Source: a virus
Virus record (IMG/VR): IMGVR_UViG_3300023174_003073
Span: 106,987 to 170,986 of that record
Reading direction: 5' to 3' (one strand)
Length of the DNA: 64,000 nucleotides
In this document: in pieces, positions 17,101 to 24,893 of the stretch
How the letters are laid out: each line of letters opens with the position of its first letter
Position numbering within the stretch: the stretch's first letter is position 1
Notes under the pieces: generated by a model
What the model was told of the DNA's origin: nothing
The model's database searches: none
The model's input: the letters and a program-made list of their open reading frames with translations, nothing else
Program-made: the position numbers and the translations under genes

Positions 17101-19924
17101 CTGCTGACACATTGAATAGTGATCCAGTGAATCTTGCATTACCTGAACTATTAACATGTAACAAAGTAGCAGTTCCAGTAATATTAGTATTGGCTGCTCT
17201 TAATAATCCACTGTTTGCATATAAATCACCAGAAGCAGTTAAGTGTGTAGTACTTGCATTACCAAATGTACCTGTACCAGTGACACTTAATGTTCCACCA
17301 AATACCCCCGAACCTGTACTTGTCATTAATGGTTTAATAGATAGTGTTGCGGCTCCTGAGCCAACACTACCTGTTGGTGTTGATGTTGCGGTAAATGTGA
17401 ATGATGTTGTAGAAACAATTGTTGCAACTATCCAAGTACCGTTAGGTGGATTAGTAGTTGCTGTCAATCCACTAATAGTAATCTGTGCACCTGCAACTGC
17501 CATACCATGGTCATTAGACGTAGTTACTGTTACCGTTGTACCAATATATGTTACACTTGATACTGCTACTGTAGTTATGTTAGGTAATACAACATGTGAG
17601 AAGTTAGCAGTACCGTTAACACTTAATGCATTACCATACATTGCACTTGCAGATACATTACCACCAGTAACATTACCGGCAGTAATTGCAGTAATGTTAG
17701 CATTGGCTGCATTTACCCAGCCACTTGTGGCGTTGATATTACCAGGTGTTCCTAAATTACCAAACTGTGCGTTACCTGTGATGTTTGCATTCTGTGCATT
17801 GACCCAGGCTGCTGTTGCATTAATATTACCAGTAGCAAAAATTTGTTGTGATACAGTGACATTCCCTTGTGATGTTAGTGTACCTACGTTTGCTATACCA
17901 TCAATGCTTGCATTACCTGTAGTTTTAAATGACCCTACATTAGCAAGACCTGAACTTACAAAACTACCACCGATTGTAATTGAAGTATTAGCACCGCCGT
18001 TAATATTACCTGTAGCTACAATAATACCTGTTGATAAGTTGCCTGCGCTTGCATTACCTACTACTGCTAGAATACCACCAGTAGTTATATTTGCACCATC
18101 TAGATTTCCTCTTGCAGACAAATCTAATGTTGTTAATTTTGTTGTTACGTTTACGTTAGCAGTTGTTACATTACCTGCATTGACAATAGTACCGTTGATG
18201 TTGGCGCCACCTTCTAATGCAGCCGAACCCACAACTCTGATAATACCGCTGGCAATAAGATTAGCACCACTGACGTTACCTGATACACTTACGACTGTAC
18301 CATCTAATCTTGTTGTTGTAATATTACCTACGTTTGCGTTACCCTGAACACGTAAAATTCCATTGGTTACTAGATTTGCACCAGTAACATTACCAGTAAC
18401 GTCTGCATCACCTCTACTAATTAAGGAAGCAACGTTTGCTGATGATGTAGCAAACATAATACCAGTTGACACTAAATTACCAGCAGAAAGATTTGCTGTA
18501 ATTGACATTAAACCTGTTGTTCTATTATATGTAGCACCAGTATGTGCGTTAGCAATACCACCGTCATTGAATAATAGTTGTGTAGTAGTTCCAGGAACTC
18601 CGATGTTACCTGAGATATTACCACTAACGTTTCCAGATACATTACCTGTCATAGTCCCAGATAAATTTCCACTGATGTTACCGGATACATTACCTGCAAC
18701 ATTTCCTGAGAAATCCCCTGAGATATTGCCGCTGACATTACCAGAGACATTACCAGTTAAAGTACCAAGTACATTTCCTGACATTGTGCCTACAGTCATT
18801 GTAGTTGCACTAAAGAATCCTGCATTCATTCTGGCTGCATCAACATTACCAGTCAATGAAATATTTCCACCGGTCATGTTACCTTCAACTGCTAATCCAT
18901 CTAATAAACCTACTTTTCTAATATTAGGTTGATTAGCAGATTGTACTGTACCAGTGATGAATGTTGCACTGATATTACCAATTGCGGCATTACCGTCAAC
19001 GTTTAGTGTAACTAGATTACCTAAACTAGTAATGTTAGGTTGATTGTTGCTTGTAACTTGTAATGCACGATCGGCAGTTCCAGTTAAATTACCAGTAACA
19101 TTACCCAATAAACTACCAGTAACATTACCTTGAATAGCAGGTGATATCAATGTACCGGCAACTTGTAGACTTGTTAATGTACCAACAGATGTAATATTAG
19201 GTTGAGCATTGCCACTTACTACACTTGCATTTGATGCAGGTCCAATGAATGTTCCATAATAATTTCTAGCATATACATCTTGTGTTACATTTACACTTTG
19301 ATTGATGTTTATATTTCCGTTAGTTACATTGAAATCACCAGTAAGATTTAGTGTCGTACCAGTATATACTAATCTAGATGCGGCTGCTAAGTTACCGCGA
19401 TTATTAAATAATACCTGAGTATTTGCACCGGGTGCAGAGAATGTACCTGATATAGTTCCACCAACCAAGTTACCAACAAAGTTGGCTGCTGTTACATTAC
19501 CTGTTACACCTAAAGATACTAATGTACCAACACTAGTAATGTAAGGTTGTGAGGGAGTACGTAATGTACCATAAATATTAGTAGATGTTAAATTAGCTAC
19601 TGTAATATTACCAGACAAACCAATAACAAACGGAGTTTGACCGTTAGTAATTGTTGCTGAATTTCCAGTAGCGGCTCCGATACCCACTGCTAATCCAGAT
19701 CCTGTTTGTATTGTTACACTTGGTATATTTGCAGTTATAACTACTGACCCAGTAGTTCTATTTTGTGCTAGTCCACTACCTGTGGTTAATGATACAACAC
19801 CTGTTGTAAGTGTTGTTGAATATAAATCTGTAAAGTTATTCTGTACCTTGGCAAAGGCTGCTCGTATCGGGTCGGCAGCAGGGTCATTTGGGAATGCGCC
19901 GAAATCTATAATTTGTTGTGCCAT
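14156..19924 (-). CDS. Giant repetitive tail fibre/adhesin (1922 aa)
   Basis: 1922 residues. A short attachment N-terminus (IIDFGAFPNDPAADPIRAAF, then KVQNNFTDLYS) precedes a very long Gly/Asn/Thr/Ser-rich shaft of GN(V/I)xG repeats. Segments of the form QPNITSVGTLTSL.V.G recur near both ends. Four copies of an approximately 90-residue beta domain (VGTTVTVTT...HGM....PNGTW...FTFTAT) punctuate the shaft, and residues around 380-445 are a run of 4-residue GN(V/I)S repeats. A distinct tip (NVLTPTVSIGRQLYVFND) closes it. Leader with AAGGTAGGA and late promoter 19943-19951. Likely receptor binding. Confidence 0.8.
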   Translation of the reverse strand: MAQQIIDFGAFPNDPAADPIRAAFAKVQNNFTDLYSTTLTTGVVSLTTGSGLAQNRTTGSVVITANIPSVTIQTGSGLAVGIGAATGNSATITNGQTPFVIGLSGNITVANLTSTNIYGTLRTPSQPYITSVGTLVSLGVTGNVTAANFVGNLVGGTISGTFSAPGANTQVLFNNRGNLAAASRLVYTGTTLNLTGDFNVTNGNININQSVNVTQDVYARNYYGTFIGPASNASVVSGNAQPNITSVGTLTSLQVAGTLISPAIQGNVTGSLLGNVTGNLTGTADRALQVTSNNQPNITSLGNLVTLNVDGNAAIGNISATFITGTVQSANQPNIRKVGLLDGLAVEGNMTGGNISLTGNVDAARMNAGFFSATTMTVGTMSGNVLGTLTGNVSGNVSGNISGDFSGNVAGNVSGNISGNLSGTMTGNVSGNVSGNISGNIGVPGTTTQLLFNDGGIANAHTGATYNRTTGLMSITANLSAGNLVSTGIMFATSSANVASLISRGDADVTGNVTGANLVTNGILRVQGNANVGNITTTRLDGTVVSVSGNVSGANLIASGIIRVVGSAALEGGANINGTIVNAGNVTTANVNVTTKLTTLDLSARGNLDGANITTGGILAVVGNASAGNLSTGIIVATGNINGGANTSITIGGSFVSSGLANVGSFKTTGNASIDGIANVGTLTSQGNVTVSQQIFATGNINATAAWVNAQNANITGNAQFGNLGTPGNINATSGWVNAANANITAITAGNVTGGNVSASAMYGNALSVNGTANFSHVVLPNITTVAVSSVTYIGTTVTVTTSNDHGMAVAGAQITISGLTATTNPPNGTWIVATIVSTTSFTFTATSTPTGSVGSGAATLSIKPLMTSTGSGVFGGTLSVTGTGTFGNASTTHLTASGDLYANSGLLRAANTNITGTATLLHVNSSGNARFTGSLFNVSAEAQFGEVTQAGNITSQANVQAANLVATNTLTGGNLSTPGQLTVAGTANVSHMTLPTVVLTGTSKITSILYVGTTIRVTTVDPHGMTVVGATIVVTNASTTTNGTWTVSNIVDANRFEFIVNVAPSAPITVGASTSITIRPILSSAGSASIAGNVSAGNVNTSSVVALGNVSATSGYLVSQNANVTGIANVAMLETAGSLYANTGLIKALSSNITGTLTSLHIDSTGNANFSGSVFRVTANANIGNIADVMHITSTGDITTLNGLLKSANANITGIANIATANISGNSTHGNIETLGILNVRGNAIVGNASMTHVVASGNANVGGALLVSGQANVGNLRFPTATTLSGTISVSYVGTAITVTSTIAHGLTVGTEVVISGVTTTGTNAPNGVFLVTTVPATPNSGGNPTTFTVTAAVAPTGTLGGTITITVRPLITSAGSGIFDGRLRVGGNAEILGSLTGLINLSVSSLISGTTFQASDFNGANANITGNARFGNLTTPGSITSTGEASIGGVLTVTGTAQSSFAGNLSAPHMFLSGNVEAGILKSSGIMTAVGNISGGNLVTNGLLTVTGNASIGNITTRDINGTLVSVSGNVSGANLVASGILAVTGTANVGNLSLPSTLIGITSITNVGNLITVTTSTNHNATTGTEITLTGTTATTNPPNVGGGNPNWFVITVTGARTFTFTATLTPTGAIVTTLASLNIRPFLISTGSATFGGGLTATGNIIASAFTGVGSGLSNLVGGNVTGYVALASAANTASTAGSATTVTGSSQTAITQVGNLISLVVGAGASNATFTTNGALSLAGNLNAGNILANGFFITAANGANIIGNVSSSSLTYGIAPGSYTNITGVGTLNSLTVTNGISTGLATLGGLVVTDAADSHVNFSSNQGLTAASNNPVMNKTINIITAVGATPYNVLTPTVSIGRQLYVFNDSAQTINILPQGTGVTVEGIASYPLGPGARIHLVAGSLTKWYALTAVYA
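14949..15233 (-). repeat. Beta-domain repeat, copy 4 of giant fibre
   Basis: Encodes the fourth copy of the approximately 90-residue domain (begins ITSITNVGNLITVTTS, ends near RPFLISTGSATFGG). Boundaries approximate. Related to copies at 15772-16066, 16640-16920 and 17294-17572. Confidence 0.6.
15772..16066 (-). repeat. Beta-domain repeat, copy 3 of giant fibre
   Basis: Third copy (ISVSYVGTAITVTSTIAHGL ... RPLITSAGSGIFDG). Slightly longer than the others owing to a Gly/Asn-rich loop. Boundaries approximate. Confidence 0.6.
16640..16920 (-). repeat. Beta-domain repeat, copy 2 of giant fibre
   Basis: Second copy (ITSILYVGTTIRVTTVDPHG ... RPILSSAGSASIAGN). Boundaries approximate. Confidence 0.6.
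17294..17572 (-). repeat. Beta-domain repeat, copy 1 of giant fibre
   Basis: First copy in protein order (VSSVTYIGTTVTVTTSNDHG ... KPLMTSTGSGVFGG). Boundaries approximate. Confidence 0.6.
18590..18790 (-). repeat. Tandem GN(V/I)S tetrapeptide-coding repeat
   Basis: About 16 consecutive 12-base units encode GNVS, GNIS, GDFS, GNLS and related tetrapeptides in the shaft of the giant fibre. Codon choice varies between units, so the amino-acid pattern is conserved more than the DNA. Confidence 0.6.
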
Positions 19925-19942
19925 TTTATCCTACCTTATTAA

Positions 19943-19951
19943 GTATTTATC
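19943..19951 (-). promoter_or_regulatory. Late promoter of the giant fibre
   Basis: Minus-strand GATAAATAC, followed by a 19-base leader containing AAGGTAGGA and the ATG at 19924. Confidence 0.7.
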
Positions 19952-19975
19952 GTTTTTAATTAGTAAGAAGGGACC

Positions 19976-20005
19976 AAAAAAATAGCCCGGAGAACCGAGC
20001 TATTT
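19976..20005 (-). terminator. Rho-independent terminator after the 891-aa gene
   Basis: Read on the minus strand: an 11-bp stem AAATAGCTCGG/CCGGGCTATTT (one G-U pair) with a TTCT loop, followed by a T run (bases 19982-19976). It lies 17 bases downstream of the stop at 20022 and before the next late promoter. Confidence 0.8.
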
Positions 20006-20021
20006 AAAGTACGGATTTTTA

Positions 20022-22697
20022 TTATTTTATTCCGCTTAACTTTTTAAAGTCTTGTAGTAGACTTGTTGAATCTTTCAATAACGTTGTTTCAAAAGTAACT
20101 TGTGTTGGATTACCAACTGCTTGTGAACGCTTTTCTTTGTGCATGTCATTACCCATACTTAACAAATGCTTTAACTGTGCCATTTCTTCATGACCAGCTT
20201 CGTTTGCGTAATCTTCTTCAATACCTTCAGCATAAGGATTATCCGGTCCACGATATGCAGGGCGGGCTGCGCCTGGTAATTTTGATTTTGTTTGATGCCC
20301 TGGCCATGTGTTTCTAATATTAGTTTTTGCCACACCTTGCATTCGTTTCTTAAGTTCTTCCGGTGGTAGATTGCCAGCCTCAATATCATCTTGACGGTTT
20401 TGCAATCTATCAGGACTACGCATCCACTCACCTGTATGGGCTTTGTTGTATTGTGCATTTTGTGCGGCATTTCCACCAAATTTTTCATCTAACTGGCCTT
20501 CTTCAACTTGCTCTTCACCTGGCTCGCATACGCAACGTGCTTCAAACATACCACATTCGTTACATGTTCCGTGGTCTCCGTGGTCATGACCAGCTTCTTT
20601 AACTTTACCTTTGTATCCCGGAAAAGGGACATTTGCAGGATGTTTTTTATCAAACTCATCTTTTTCTGCAGGAGTTAATTCTTTACCTTCTTCTTCAAGA
20701 CTGCTTGTATCTGTATATTCCTTACCACCTATAGTGAATTCACCACCTTGAGGAGTATCTTTTAATTTCTCAGTCCATTCACTACCTTCATCTGTTTCTT
20801 CTTTACCATCTTCTTCATGGCTATGACCATCAGAACCATGTTGTGCTTGGTGATCGTCATCTGATCCTTCTTCGCTTTCATAGTCACTTGATGCTATGCC
20901 TTCTGGTTCGCCACTGTCTTGAATGCCTGACATTTTCTTAATCAATGCCATCATATCATCACCGTCTCCAACTACCGCTGGACTCATTTCTGGTTCGGAA
21001 CCAGCTCCTGTTGGTTCATGACCTCCCATTGGTGCACCATAATCACTATGTTCTTGTTCACCGCCGAATACACCTACGCCAGCAGAGCGTAGTACTTGTA
21101 GTAGTTGTTGAGCATCTCCGTCAGTAGCATTAACGCTTACTGAATCAGGTGACCCTTGTTGTCCTGTACTTGAAGATACTGTAATACCTTCGTTTAATAA
21201 AGAATTTAATTCTTTTTCCCAGTTCTCTAATTGAATATCTTTCATATTTTTACCTTCAAATGTTTTCTTGGGCTGACCCAAATTCTTTAAGAAACTTCCT
21301 GCTCTATCTGTGGCTGCATTGATAGGATCAACACTCCACGGCGTATGTTGTTGTGGTGCTTTAGCAATCTCAGCACGTTGTCTAATTGAACTTGGTTTAT
21401 TAGCATCCATGTAATGTTGTGTGAATTCACCTTCATCAGTGATTTTCTTTTTATTGTGGCCATGCACTTTTAAGAATGCTTCAAGTTTATCACTGCAATG
21501 ACCTGTTGAATTGAAGTTATCAATATCTTGTTGCAATTCTTGTAGCATGTCTTGCATGTCAGAATGTGTTTCATCCATCATTTCATTGAAGCTAATGCTT
21601 TCTTTGACTTTCTTTTTGTTACGTAATGTTTCAAGATCCTTAGCAGTAATTTTATCTTTTGGTGGCTCAACACCAGCAATTCTTTCTTGATTACCCGGTA
21701 AATCTTTTGCTTCCTCAACAGACTCTGAACTAGGACGTTTAAATCCATAGTGACGTTGCTGTGCTTGTCTCATACGGTCAGAAGTTCTAGGATAGCTAGG
21801 TTTTTCATCTTCCCAACCTTCATCATTGGCTCCACCGTCTTGTTGATAAGCATAAGAATCCTTCTTATCAAAACCTGTAGTTGCCGAATACTGGTCTCGG
21901 CTGTAAGCATCACGACCTCTATATCCACCTTCTTCTACTTGTTCTTCTTGTACTTTACCCCAGTCACCTTTAGCACGAATAGCAAATGCTAATTCTTTCA
22001 TGTTCTCGTACTGCTTGCTACCTTTTTCATGAGGTCCAGTTTTCTTTAAATGATTGTATGCTTTTAGTAATTCGCTTTTGCTTTTACCTTTGTACTTGCC
22101 TTTTTCTGATGGATCAGTTTTAACTGGCTTGTCAAATTCTTCGCCTAAATTATCACCGGCTAATGTCATTTCACCTTTGCCTAGTGATTGTTTAATTTGT
22201 GCGGCTAATTGTGGATTAGTAACTGTACCTAAAGTTTCATCACCTTGTTTGATAACCTGTGTATTTTGTTGAGCCGGTGCAATAGTTACTTGGTCAGCTT
22301 CATTAAGTTGATTTACTTCGGATGCTTCAATCCAATCTTTTAAACTTTTCTTTTCAGCTTTCTTTTCTTCTTTATCAGCATCTTTCATAGGTGTATGTTG
22401 ACTGCCTTTTTTACCTTTTGGTACATCACCTGTAGTGCGACCAAATATGTCACCTACTTTTTTATTCTTTGGATCGTCTTTGCCTGTCTTTGGCTTATCT
22501 GGATCTACTGGACGACCACGTGATTTTGGTTTGTCATCTTTAGGAGCAAGACTGGCTAAACTTACTTTGCCAATTGGTTTGCCGTATTGGTCAGTTTGTG
22601 TTTCTGAACCATGACGATTACCATATCCACCCGGACCTGCTTTGTGTACAGTCTCACTTATGTTATCCATTGATTGGAGTAATGATTTAAAATCCAT
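20022..22697 (-). CDS. Large disordered, charged head/core-type protein
   Basis: 891 residues, extremely hydrophilic (Lys, Glu, Asp, Gly, Gln) with no hydrophobic core over long stretches and no enzyme motif. Two acidic/His stretches (GSDDDHQAQHGSDGHSHEED and AGHDHGDHG) flank a CxxC...CxC cluster (CNECGMFEARCVC, about 745-757) that could bind metal. Several LNE|A/G-like motifs (QLNEAD, LLNEGI) resemble T4 prohead-protease sites. I infer an internal head, scaffold-core or DNA-associated protein processed at maturation. It overlaps the next upstream gene by one base and ends in a terminator. Confidence 0.45.
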   Translation of the reverse strand: MDFKSLLQSMDNISETVHKAGPGGYGNRHGSETQTDQYGKPIGKVSLASLAPKDDKPKSRGRPVDPDKPKTGKDDPKNKKVGDIFGRTTGDVPKGKKGSQHTPMKDADKEEKKAEKKSLKDWIEASEVNQLNEADQVTIAPAQQNTQVIKQGDETLGTVTNPQLAAQIKQSLGKGEMTLAGDNLGEEFDKPVKTDPSEKGKYKGKSKSELLKAYNHLKKTGPHEKGSKQYENMKELAFAIRAKGDWGKVQEEQVEEGGYRGRDAYSRDQYSATTGFDKKDSYAYQQDGGANDEGWEDEKPSYPRTSDRMRQAQQRHYGFKRPSSESVEEAKDLPGNQERIAGVEPPKDKITAKDLETLRNKKKVKESISFNEMMDETHSDMQDMLQELQQDIDNFNSTGHCSDKLEAFLKVHGHNKKKITDEGEFTQHYMDANKPSSIRQRAEIAKAPQQHTPWSVDPINAATDRAGSFLKNLGQPKKTFEGKNMKDIQLENWEKELNSLLNEGITVSSSTGQQGSPDSVSVNATDGDAQQLLQVLRSAGVGVFGGEQEHSDYGAPMGGHEPTGAGSEPEMSPAVVGDGDDMMALIKKMSGIQDSGEPEGIASSDYESEEGSDDDHQAQHGSDGHSHEEDGKEETDEGSEWTEKLKDTPQGGEFTIGGKEYTDTSSLEEEGKELTPAEKDEFDKKHPANVPFPGYKGKVKEAGHDHGDHGTCNECGMFEARCVCEPGEEQVEEGQLDEKFGGNAAQNAQYNKAHTGEWMRSPDRLQNRQDDIEAGNLPPEELKKRMQGVAKTNIRNTWPGHQTKSKLPGAARPAYRGPDNPYAEGIEEDYANEAGHEEMAQLKHLLSMGNDMHKEKRSQAVGNPTQVTFETTLLKDSTSLLQDFKKLSGIK

Positions 22698-22918
22698 TAT
22701 TTTGATCCTTGTTTTCTATCTAATTTATCTTCCATGCGAGTTAACTGTTTTTGTAACTCTATCATATTTCTTTTCATATCATCCATTTTAACACTTGATA
22801 CTTGTACACTAGTATCTAGCTCTTTAATTTTAGCATCTAGGGACATGTAACCTGTGCCACCGATACTACATGCACCAATGAGTATCCAACTCAATTGAGT
22901 AGATGTGAAATCAATCAT
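22697..22918 (-). CDS. Small membrane-anchored coiled-coil protein (73 aa)
   Basis: 73 residues: one moderately hydrophobic segment (LSWILIGACSIGGTGYMSL, about 9-27) followed by a charged heptad-like helix (MIELQKQLTRMEDKLDRKQG). Topology would be an N-terminal anchor with a cytoplasmic or periplasmic coiled coil. It overlaps neighbours on both sides (ATGA at the upstream junction). This shape fits a spanin or holin accessory or an assembly factor; nothing discriminates between them. Confidence 0.55.
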   Translation of the reverse strand: MIDFTSTQLSWILIGACSIGGTGYMSLDAKIKELDTSVQVSSVKMDDMKRNMIELQKQLTRMEDKLDRKQGSK

Positions 22919-23523
22919 TTGTGTGCTCCGGTTGGTGGTTTTGCTGGCATTTTTACATTACTGAAGGGACTCGTTGTATGAATGCCTTCTTTACTTGTGT
23001 TCTTAATTGTTGCTGTTTTCTTTGCATTGTATGGGATATCAATGCTTGGCTCTTTTGGAATTACTTTATCTAAGTATTGATTAGCATAGTCTTTACTAGC
23101 CTGTTTACCGTTATCTTCTAACTCAGGAGTATTGAGCAATGCTTCTTTTTTCTCATCAGTTACTTGATTAGCATACTTGTCATTTTCAGCATTGATGCTG
23201 TCATTGTAGTCGCTAGTAACTGCACGAATTCGGTTGATGTTAACACCACAATGCTGTGCAACTTGTTGAATCATTGGTTCAGTTGCTGGATACTTAAATT
23301 CAACTTGAATGATTGTTACACTTTGATTCATCTCAGCTTCGGGAAATCCATAAGGATTTTTTTGAATTGGAGTTGTCTTTGGATCGCTGATTTTGACAGG
23401 ATCAAATTTGCTTAGATTGTGTGTGAACAAATCTATAAATTTATTGTCCACATCACCCAAGACTTTAATCGTGTAGTTGTATGTGCGAACACTTTCCATT
23501 AAGTAATGACGAAGGGTTTTCAT
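22915..23523 (-). CDS. Conserved T4-like phage protein (202 aa)
   Basis: 202 residues. The N-terminus MKTLRHYLMESVRTY looks like a T4 capsid-targeting sequence with an LME|S cleavage-type motif. A mixed alpha/beta domain follows (YTIKVLGDVDNKFIDLF, LSKFDPVKISDPKTTPIQK, NPYGFPEAEMNQSVTIIQVE, YPATEPMIQQVAQ). I recall these blocks from T4-like phages of aquatic Gammaproteobacteria, without a function. The C-terminal 80 residues are disordered. It is transcribed from a late promoter at 23543-23550 with AGGA in the leader. Probably head-associated. Confidence 0.6.
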   Translation of the reverse strand: MKTLRHYLMESVRTYNYTIKVLGDVDNKFIDLFTHNLSKFDPVKISDPKTTPIQKNPYGFPEAEMNQSVTIIQVEFKYPATEPMIQQVAQHCGVNINRIRAVTSDYNDSINAENDKYANQVTDEKKEALLNTPELEDNGKQASKDYANQYLDKVIPKEPSIDIPYNAKKTATIKNTSKEGIHTTSPFSNVKMPAKPPTGAHK

Positions 23524-23542
23524 TATGTTATTCCTATTGTAT

Positions 23543-23550
23543 TATTTATC
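23543..23550 (-). promoter_or_regulatory. Late promoter (GATAAATA)
   Basis: Minus-strand GATAAATA with a 19-base leader (contains ATAGGAAT) to the ATG at 23523; it overlaps the last codons and stop of the gp16-like gene. Confidence 0.65.
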
Positions 23551-24034
23551 AATTTTCCGTTTTTTTGTTTGCCAATATGGTTTTGAGCAATTCGTTACGG
23601 TCTACTAGACTACCCTCACCTAAAGGGGTAGACTCTATTTCTTCTGTCTTACTGTTAATCTTCTGGTCTAATTGTGCTTTCTTAAGCTGTAAATCAAGCA
23701 TTTTTAGCTTTTTATTAATCTTTGCAGTCTTAGCAGTGATAGCATGTCCTAGCATACTACTTGCACTATTGAATATTTCACTAGCAAAGCGACTATCTAC
23801 CTGCATACCCAAATCCATCAAGTCTTTGTAGCTATCTTTTGCCAATGTAGCAAGCTCATCCATTTCAGTATCGCTGGCTTCTAATCCGCGCACTTGAGGC
23901 AATGCATTCTCAATTTTCTGTAATGTATCGTATGTTTCTTGGCTAGTAAGATTTACTTGAGTGTTTTCAAATACTTGAGTATTGATTTCTTCATCAACCG
24001 GTAGTTCAAATAATTCTTCTAATTTCTTAGTCAT
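23549..24034 (-). CDS. gp16: Probable terminase small subunit (gp16-like)
   Basis: 161 residues. The N-terminus KKLEELFELP and a long central helical hairpin (TEMDELATLAKDSYKDLMDL, RFASEIFNSASSMLGHAITA, KTAKINKKLKMLDLQLKKAQ) match the layout of T4-like gp16, whose coiled-coil core forms the DNA-recognition ring that hands DNA to the gp17 motor. T4 gp16 is 164 residues. It sits with gp4, gp18 and gp19 as in T4-like structural modules, but gp17 is not in the window. Assigned by pattern memory, so moderate confidence. Confidence 0.6.
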   Translation of the reverse strand: MTKKLEELFELPVDEEINTQVFENTQVNLTSQETYDTLQKIENALPQVRGLEASDTEMDELATLAKDSYKDLMDLGMQVDSRFASEIFNSASSMLGHAITAKTAKINKKLKMLDLQLKKAQLDQKINSKTEEIESTPLGEGSLVDRNELLKTILANKKTEN

Positions 24035-24055
24035 ATATTGTCCTAAATAACAGTA

Positions 24056-24063
24056 TATTTATT
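24056..24063 (-). promoter_or_regulatory. Late promoter variant (AATAAATA)
   Basis: Minus-strand AATAAATA, followed after about 21 bases (with TAGGA) by the ATG at 24034; it overlaps the gp4 stop. Confidence 0.55.
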
Positions 24064-24499
24064 ACTTACGACGGCCCTGATGAAAAAGGTCATCTTCAGT
24101 TACGACACGAAATGCAAAACCATTTTGCTTACAATATGCATTGGCTGCTATCCATTTAGCATGATTAACTGCAACTACTGCTCTATCTCTAGCATTGGCA
24201 ACTTTGCTTTCAATAAGACTTTGTTTTTTTGGTTTTATTTCGACAACTTCGGCTACTTGTTGACCATGTCTGTTTTGATAAACTACAAAGAAATCGGGGA
24301 TATACATTGACATTTTGCCGGTTAATGGGTGGCGGTATGGGATACTGATTGCTTCGCTGGCCCATTTAAGTACATTCTTATTGTTATCACAAAACATCAT
24401 AAAGGTCATTTCCCATCCACTGCGATATCTTGGTTTATGTTTACCGATATACTTTTCAGTATTTTGAACTTCGTATATCCCCTGAGCAAAACTAGCCAT
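24062..24499 (-). CDS. gp4: Head completion protein gp4 (TnsA-like nuclease fold)
   Basis: 145 residues, close to T4 gp4 (150). Characteristic blocks are YRSGWEMTFMMFCDNNKNVLKWASE, split here as YRSGWEMTF and VLKWASEAISIPY, then MYIPDFFVVY and EVVEIKPKKQ. Candidate PD-(D/E)XK residues are Glu30, Asp69 and Glu87-x-Lys89, the nuclease-like core shared with TnsA. In T4, gp4 finishes packaged heads before tail joining. It overlaps the upstream gene by one base. Confidence 0.87.
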   Translation of the reverse strand: MASFAQGIYEVQNTEKYIGKHKPRYRSGWEMTFMMFCDNNKNVLKWASEAISIPYRHPLTGKMSMYIPDFFVVYQNRHGQQVAEVVEIKPKKQSLIESKVANARDRAVVAVNHAKWIAANAYCKQNGFAFRVVTEDDLFHQGRRK

Positions 24500-24864
24500 T
24501 ATATTACTATATTTCGTTGTATAGATTCATTAGGTGTTGGATAAGCATTTACTCCATATAATGTAGTTTTGCTTTTAAGACTGTTGAGATAATATGCCAT
24601 CAATGCTGAAACTTTAATCTTATTTGAATTACCCTGTACATAATCTAATATAGTTAGCACTTCTTCGTTTAGCATATTAGCAATTCTAAATAACATGGTT
24701 GTGAAATTTCTTGCAGTATTTCTATCTTTACTAACTGATAAAAAATATGAAAATACAATTTCAAAGCGGTTAGCTTCAACTGTTATATCAAAATTATAGA
24801 ACTGGTCAAATACTCGTACAGTATTATCAAGTTGTGTTTGTGGGCCATCAATTAGTTGTGTCAT
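24499..24864 (-). CDS. Conserved neck/tail-region protein (121 aa)
   Basis: 121 residues, mostly helical (NRFEIVFSYFLSVSKDRNTA, RNFTTMLFRIANMLNEEVLTIL) with a conserved-looking C-terminus (YPTPNESIQRNIVI) that I recall from aquatic T4-like phages in the same place next to gp4. It is transcribed from an exact TATAAATA late promoter with GAGG in the leader. A head-completion or tail-terminal role is plausible from position only. Confidence 0.6.
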   Translation of the reverse strand: MTQLIDGPQTQLDNTVRVFDQFYNFDITVEANRFEIVFSYFLSVSKDRNTARNFTTMLFRIANMLNEEVLTILDYVQGNSNKIKVSALMAYYLNSLKSKTTLYGVNAYPTPNESIQRNIVI

Positions 24865-24880
24865 ATCTACCTCGTAGATA

Positions 24881-24888
24881 TATTTATA
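24881..24888 (-). promoter_or_regulatory. Late promoter (TATAAATA)
   Basis: Exact T4-type 8-mer on the minus strand; 16-base leader with GAGGT before the ATG at 24864. Confidence 0.75.
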
Positions 24889-24893
24889 CTATG

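Noticed and set aside
15228-18932. Three long plus-strand frames (449, 411 and 189 residues) opposite the giant fibre
   Set aside because: They are antisense shadows of its repetitive Gly/Asn/Val codons: proline/valine/leucine-rich, no RBS or promoter, and no resemblance to any protein.
20102-21127. Several short frames on both strands within the 891-residue gene
   Set aside because: They overlap a well-supported gene completely, lack start signals and have compositions expected from its Glu/Asp/His codons.
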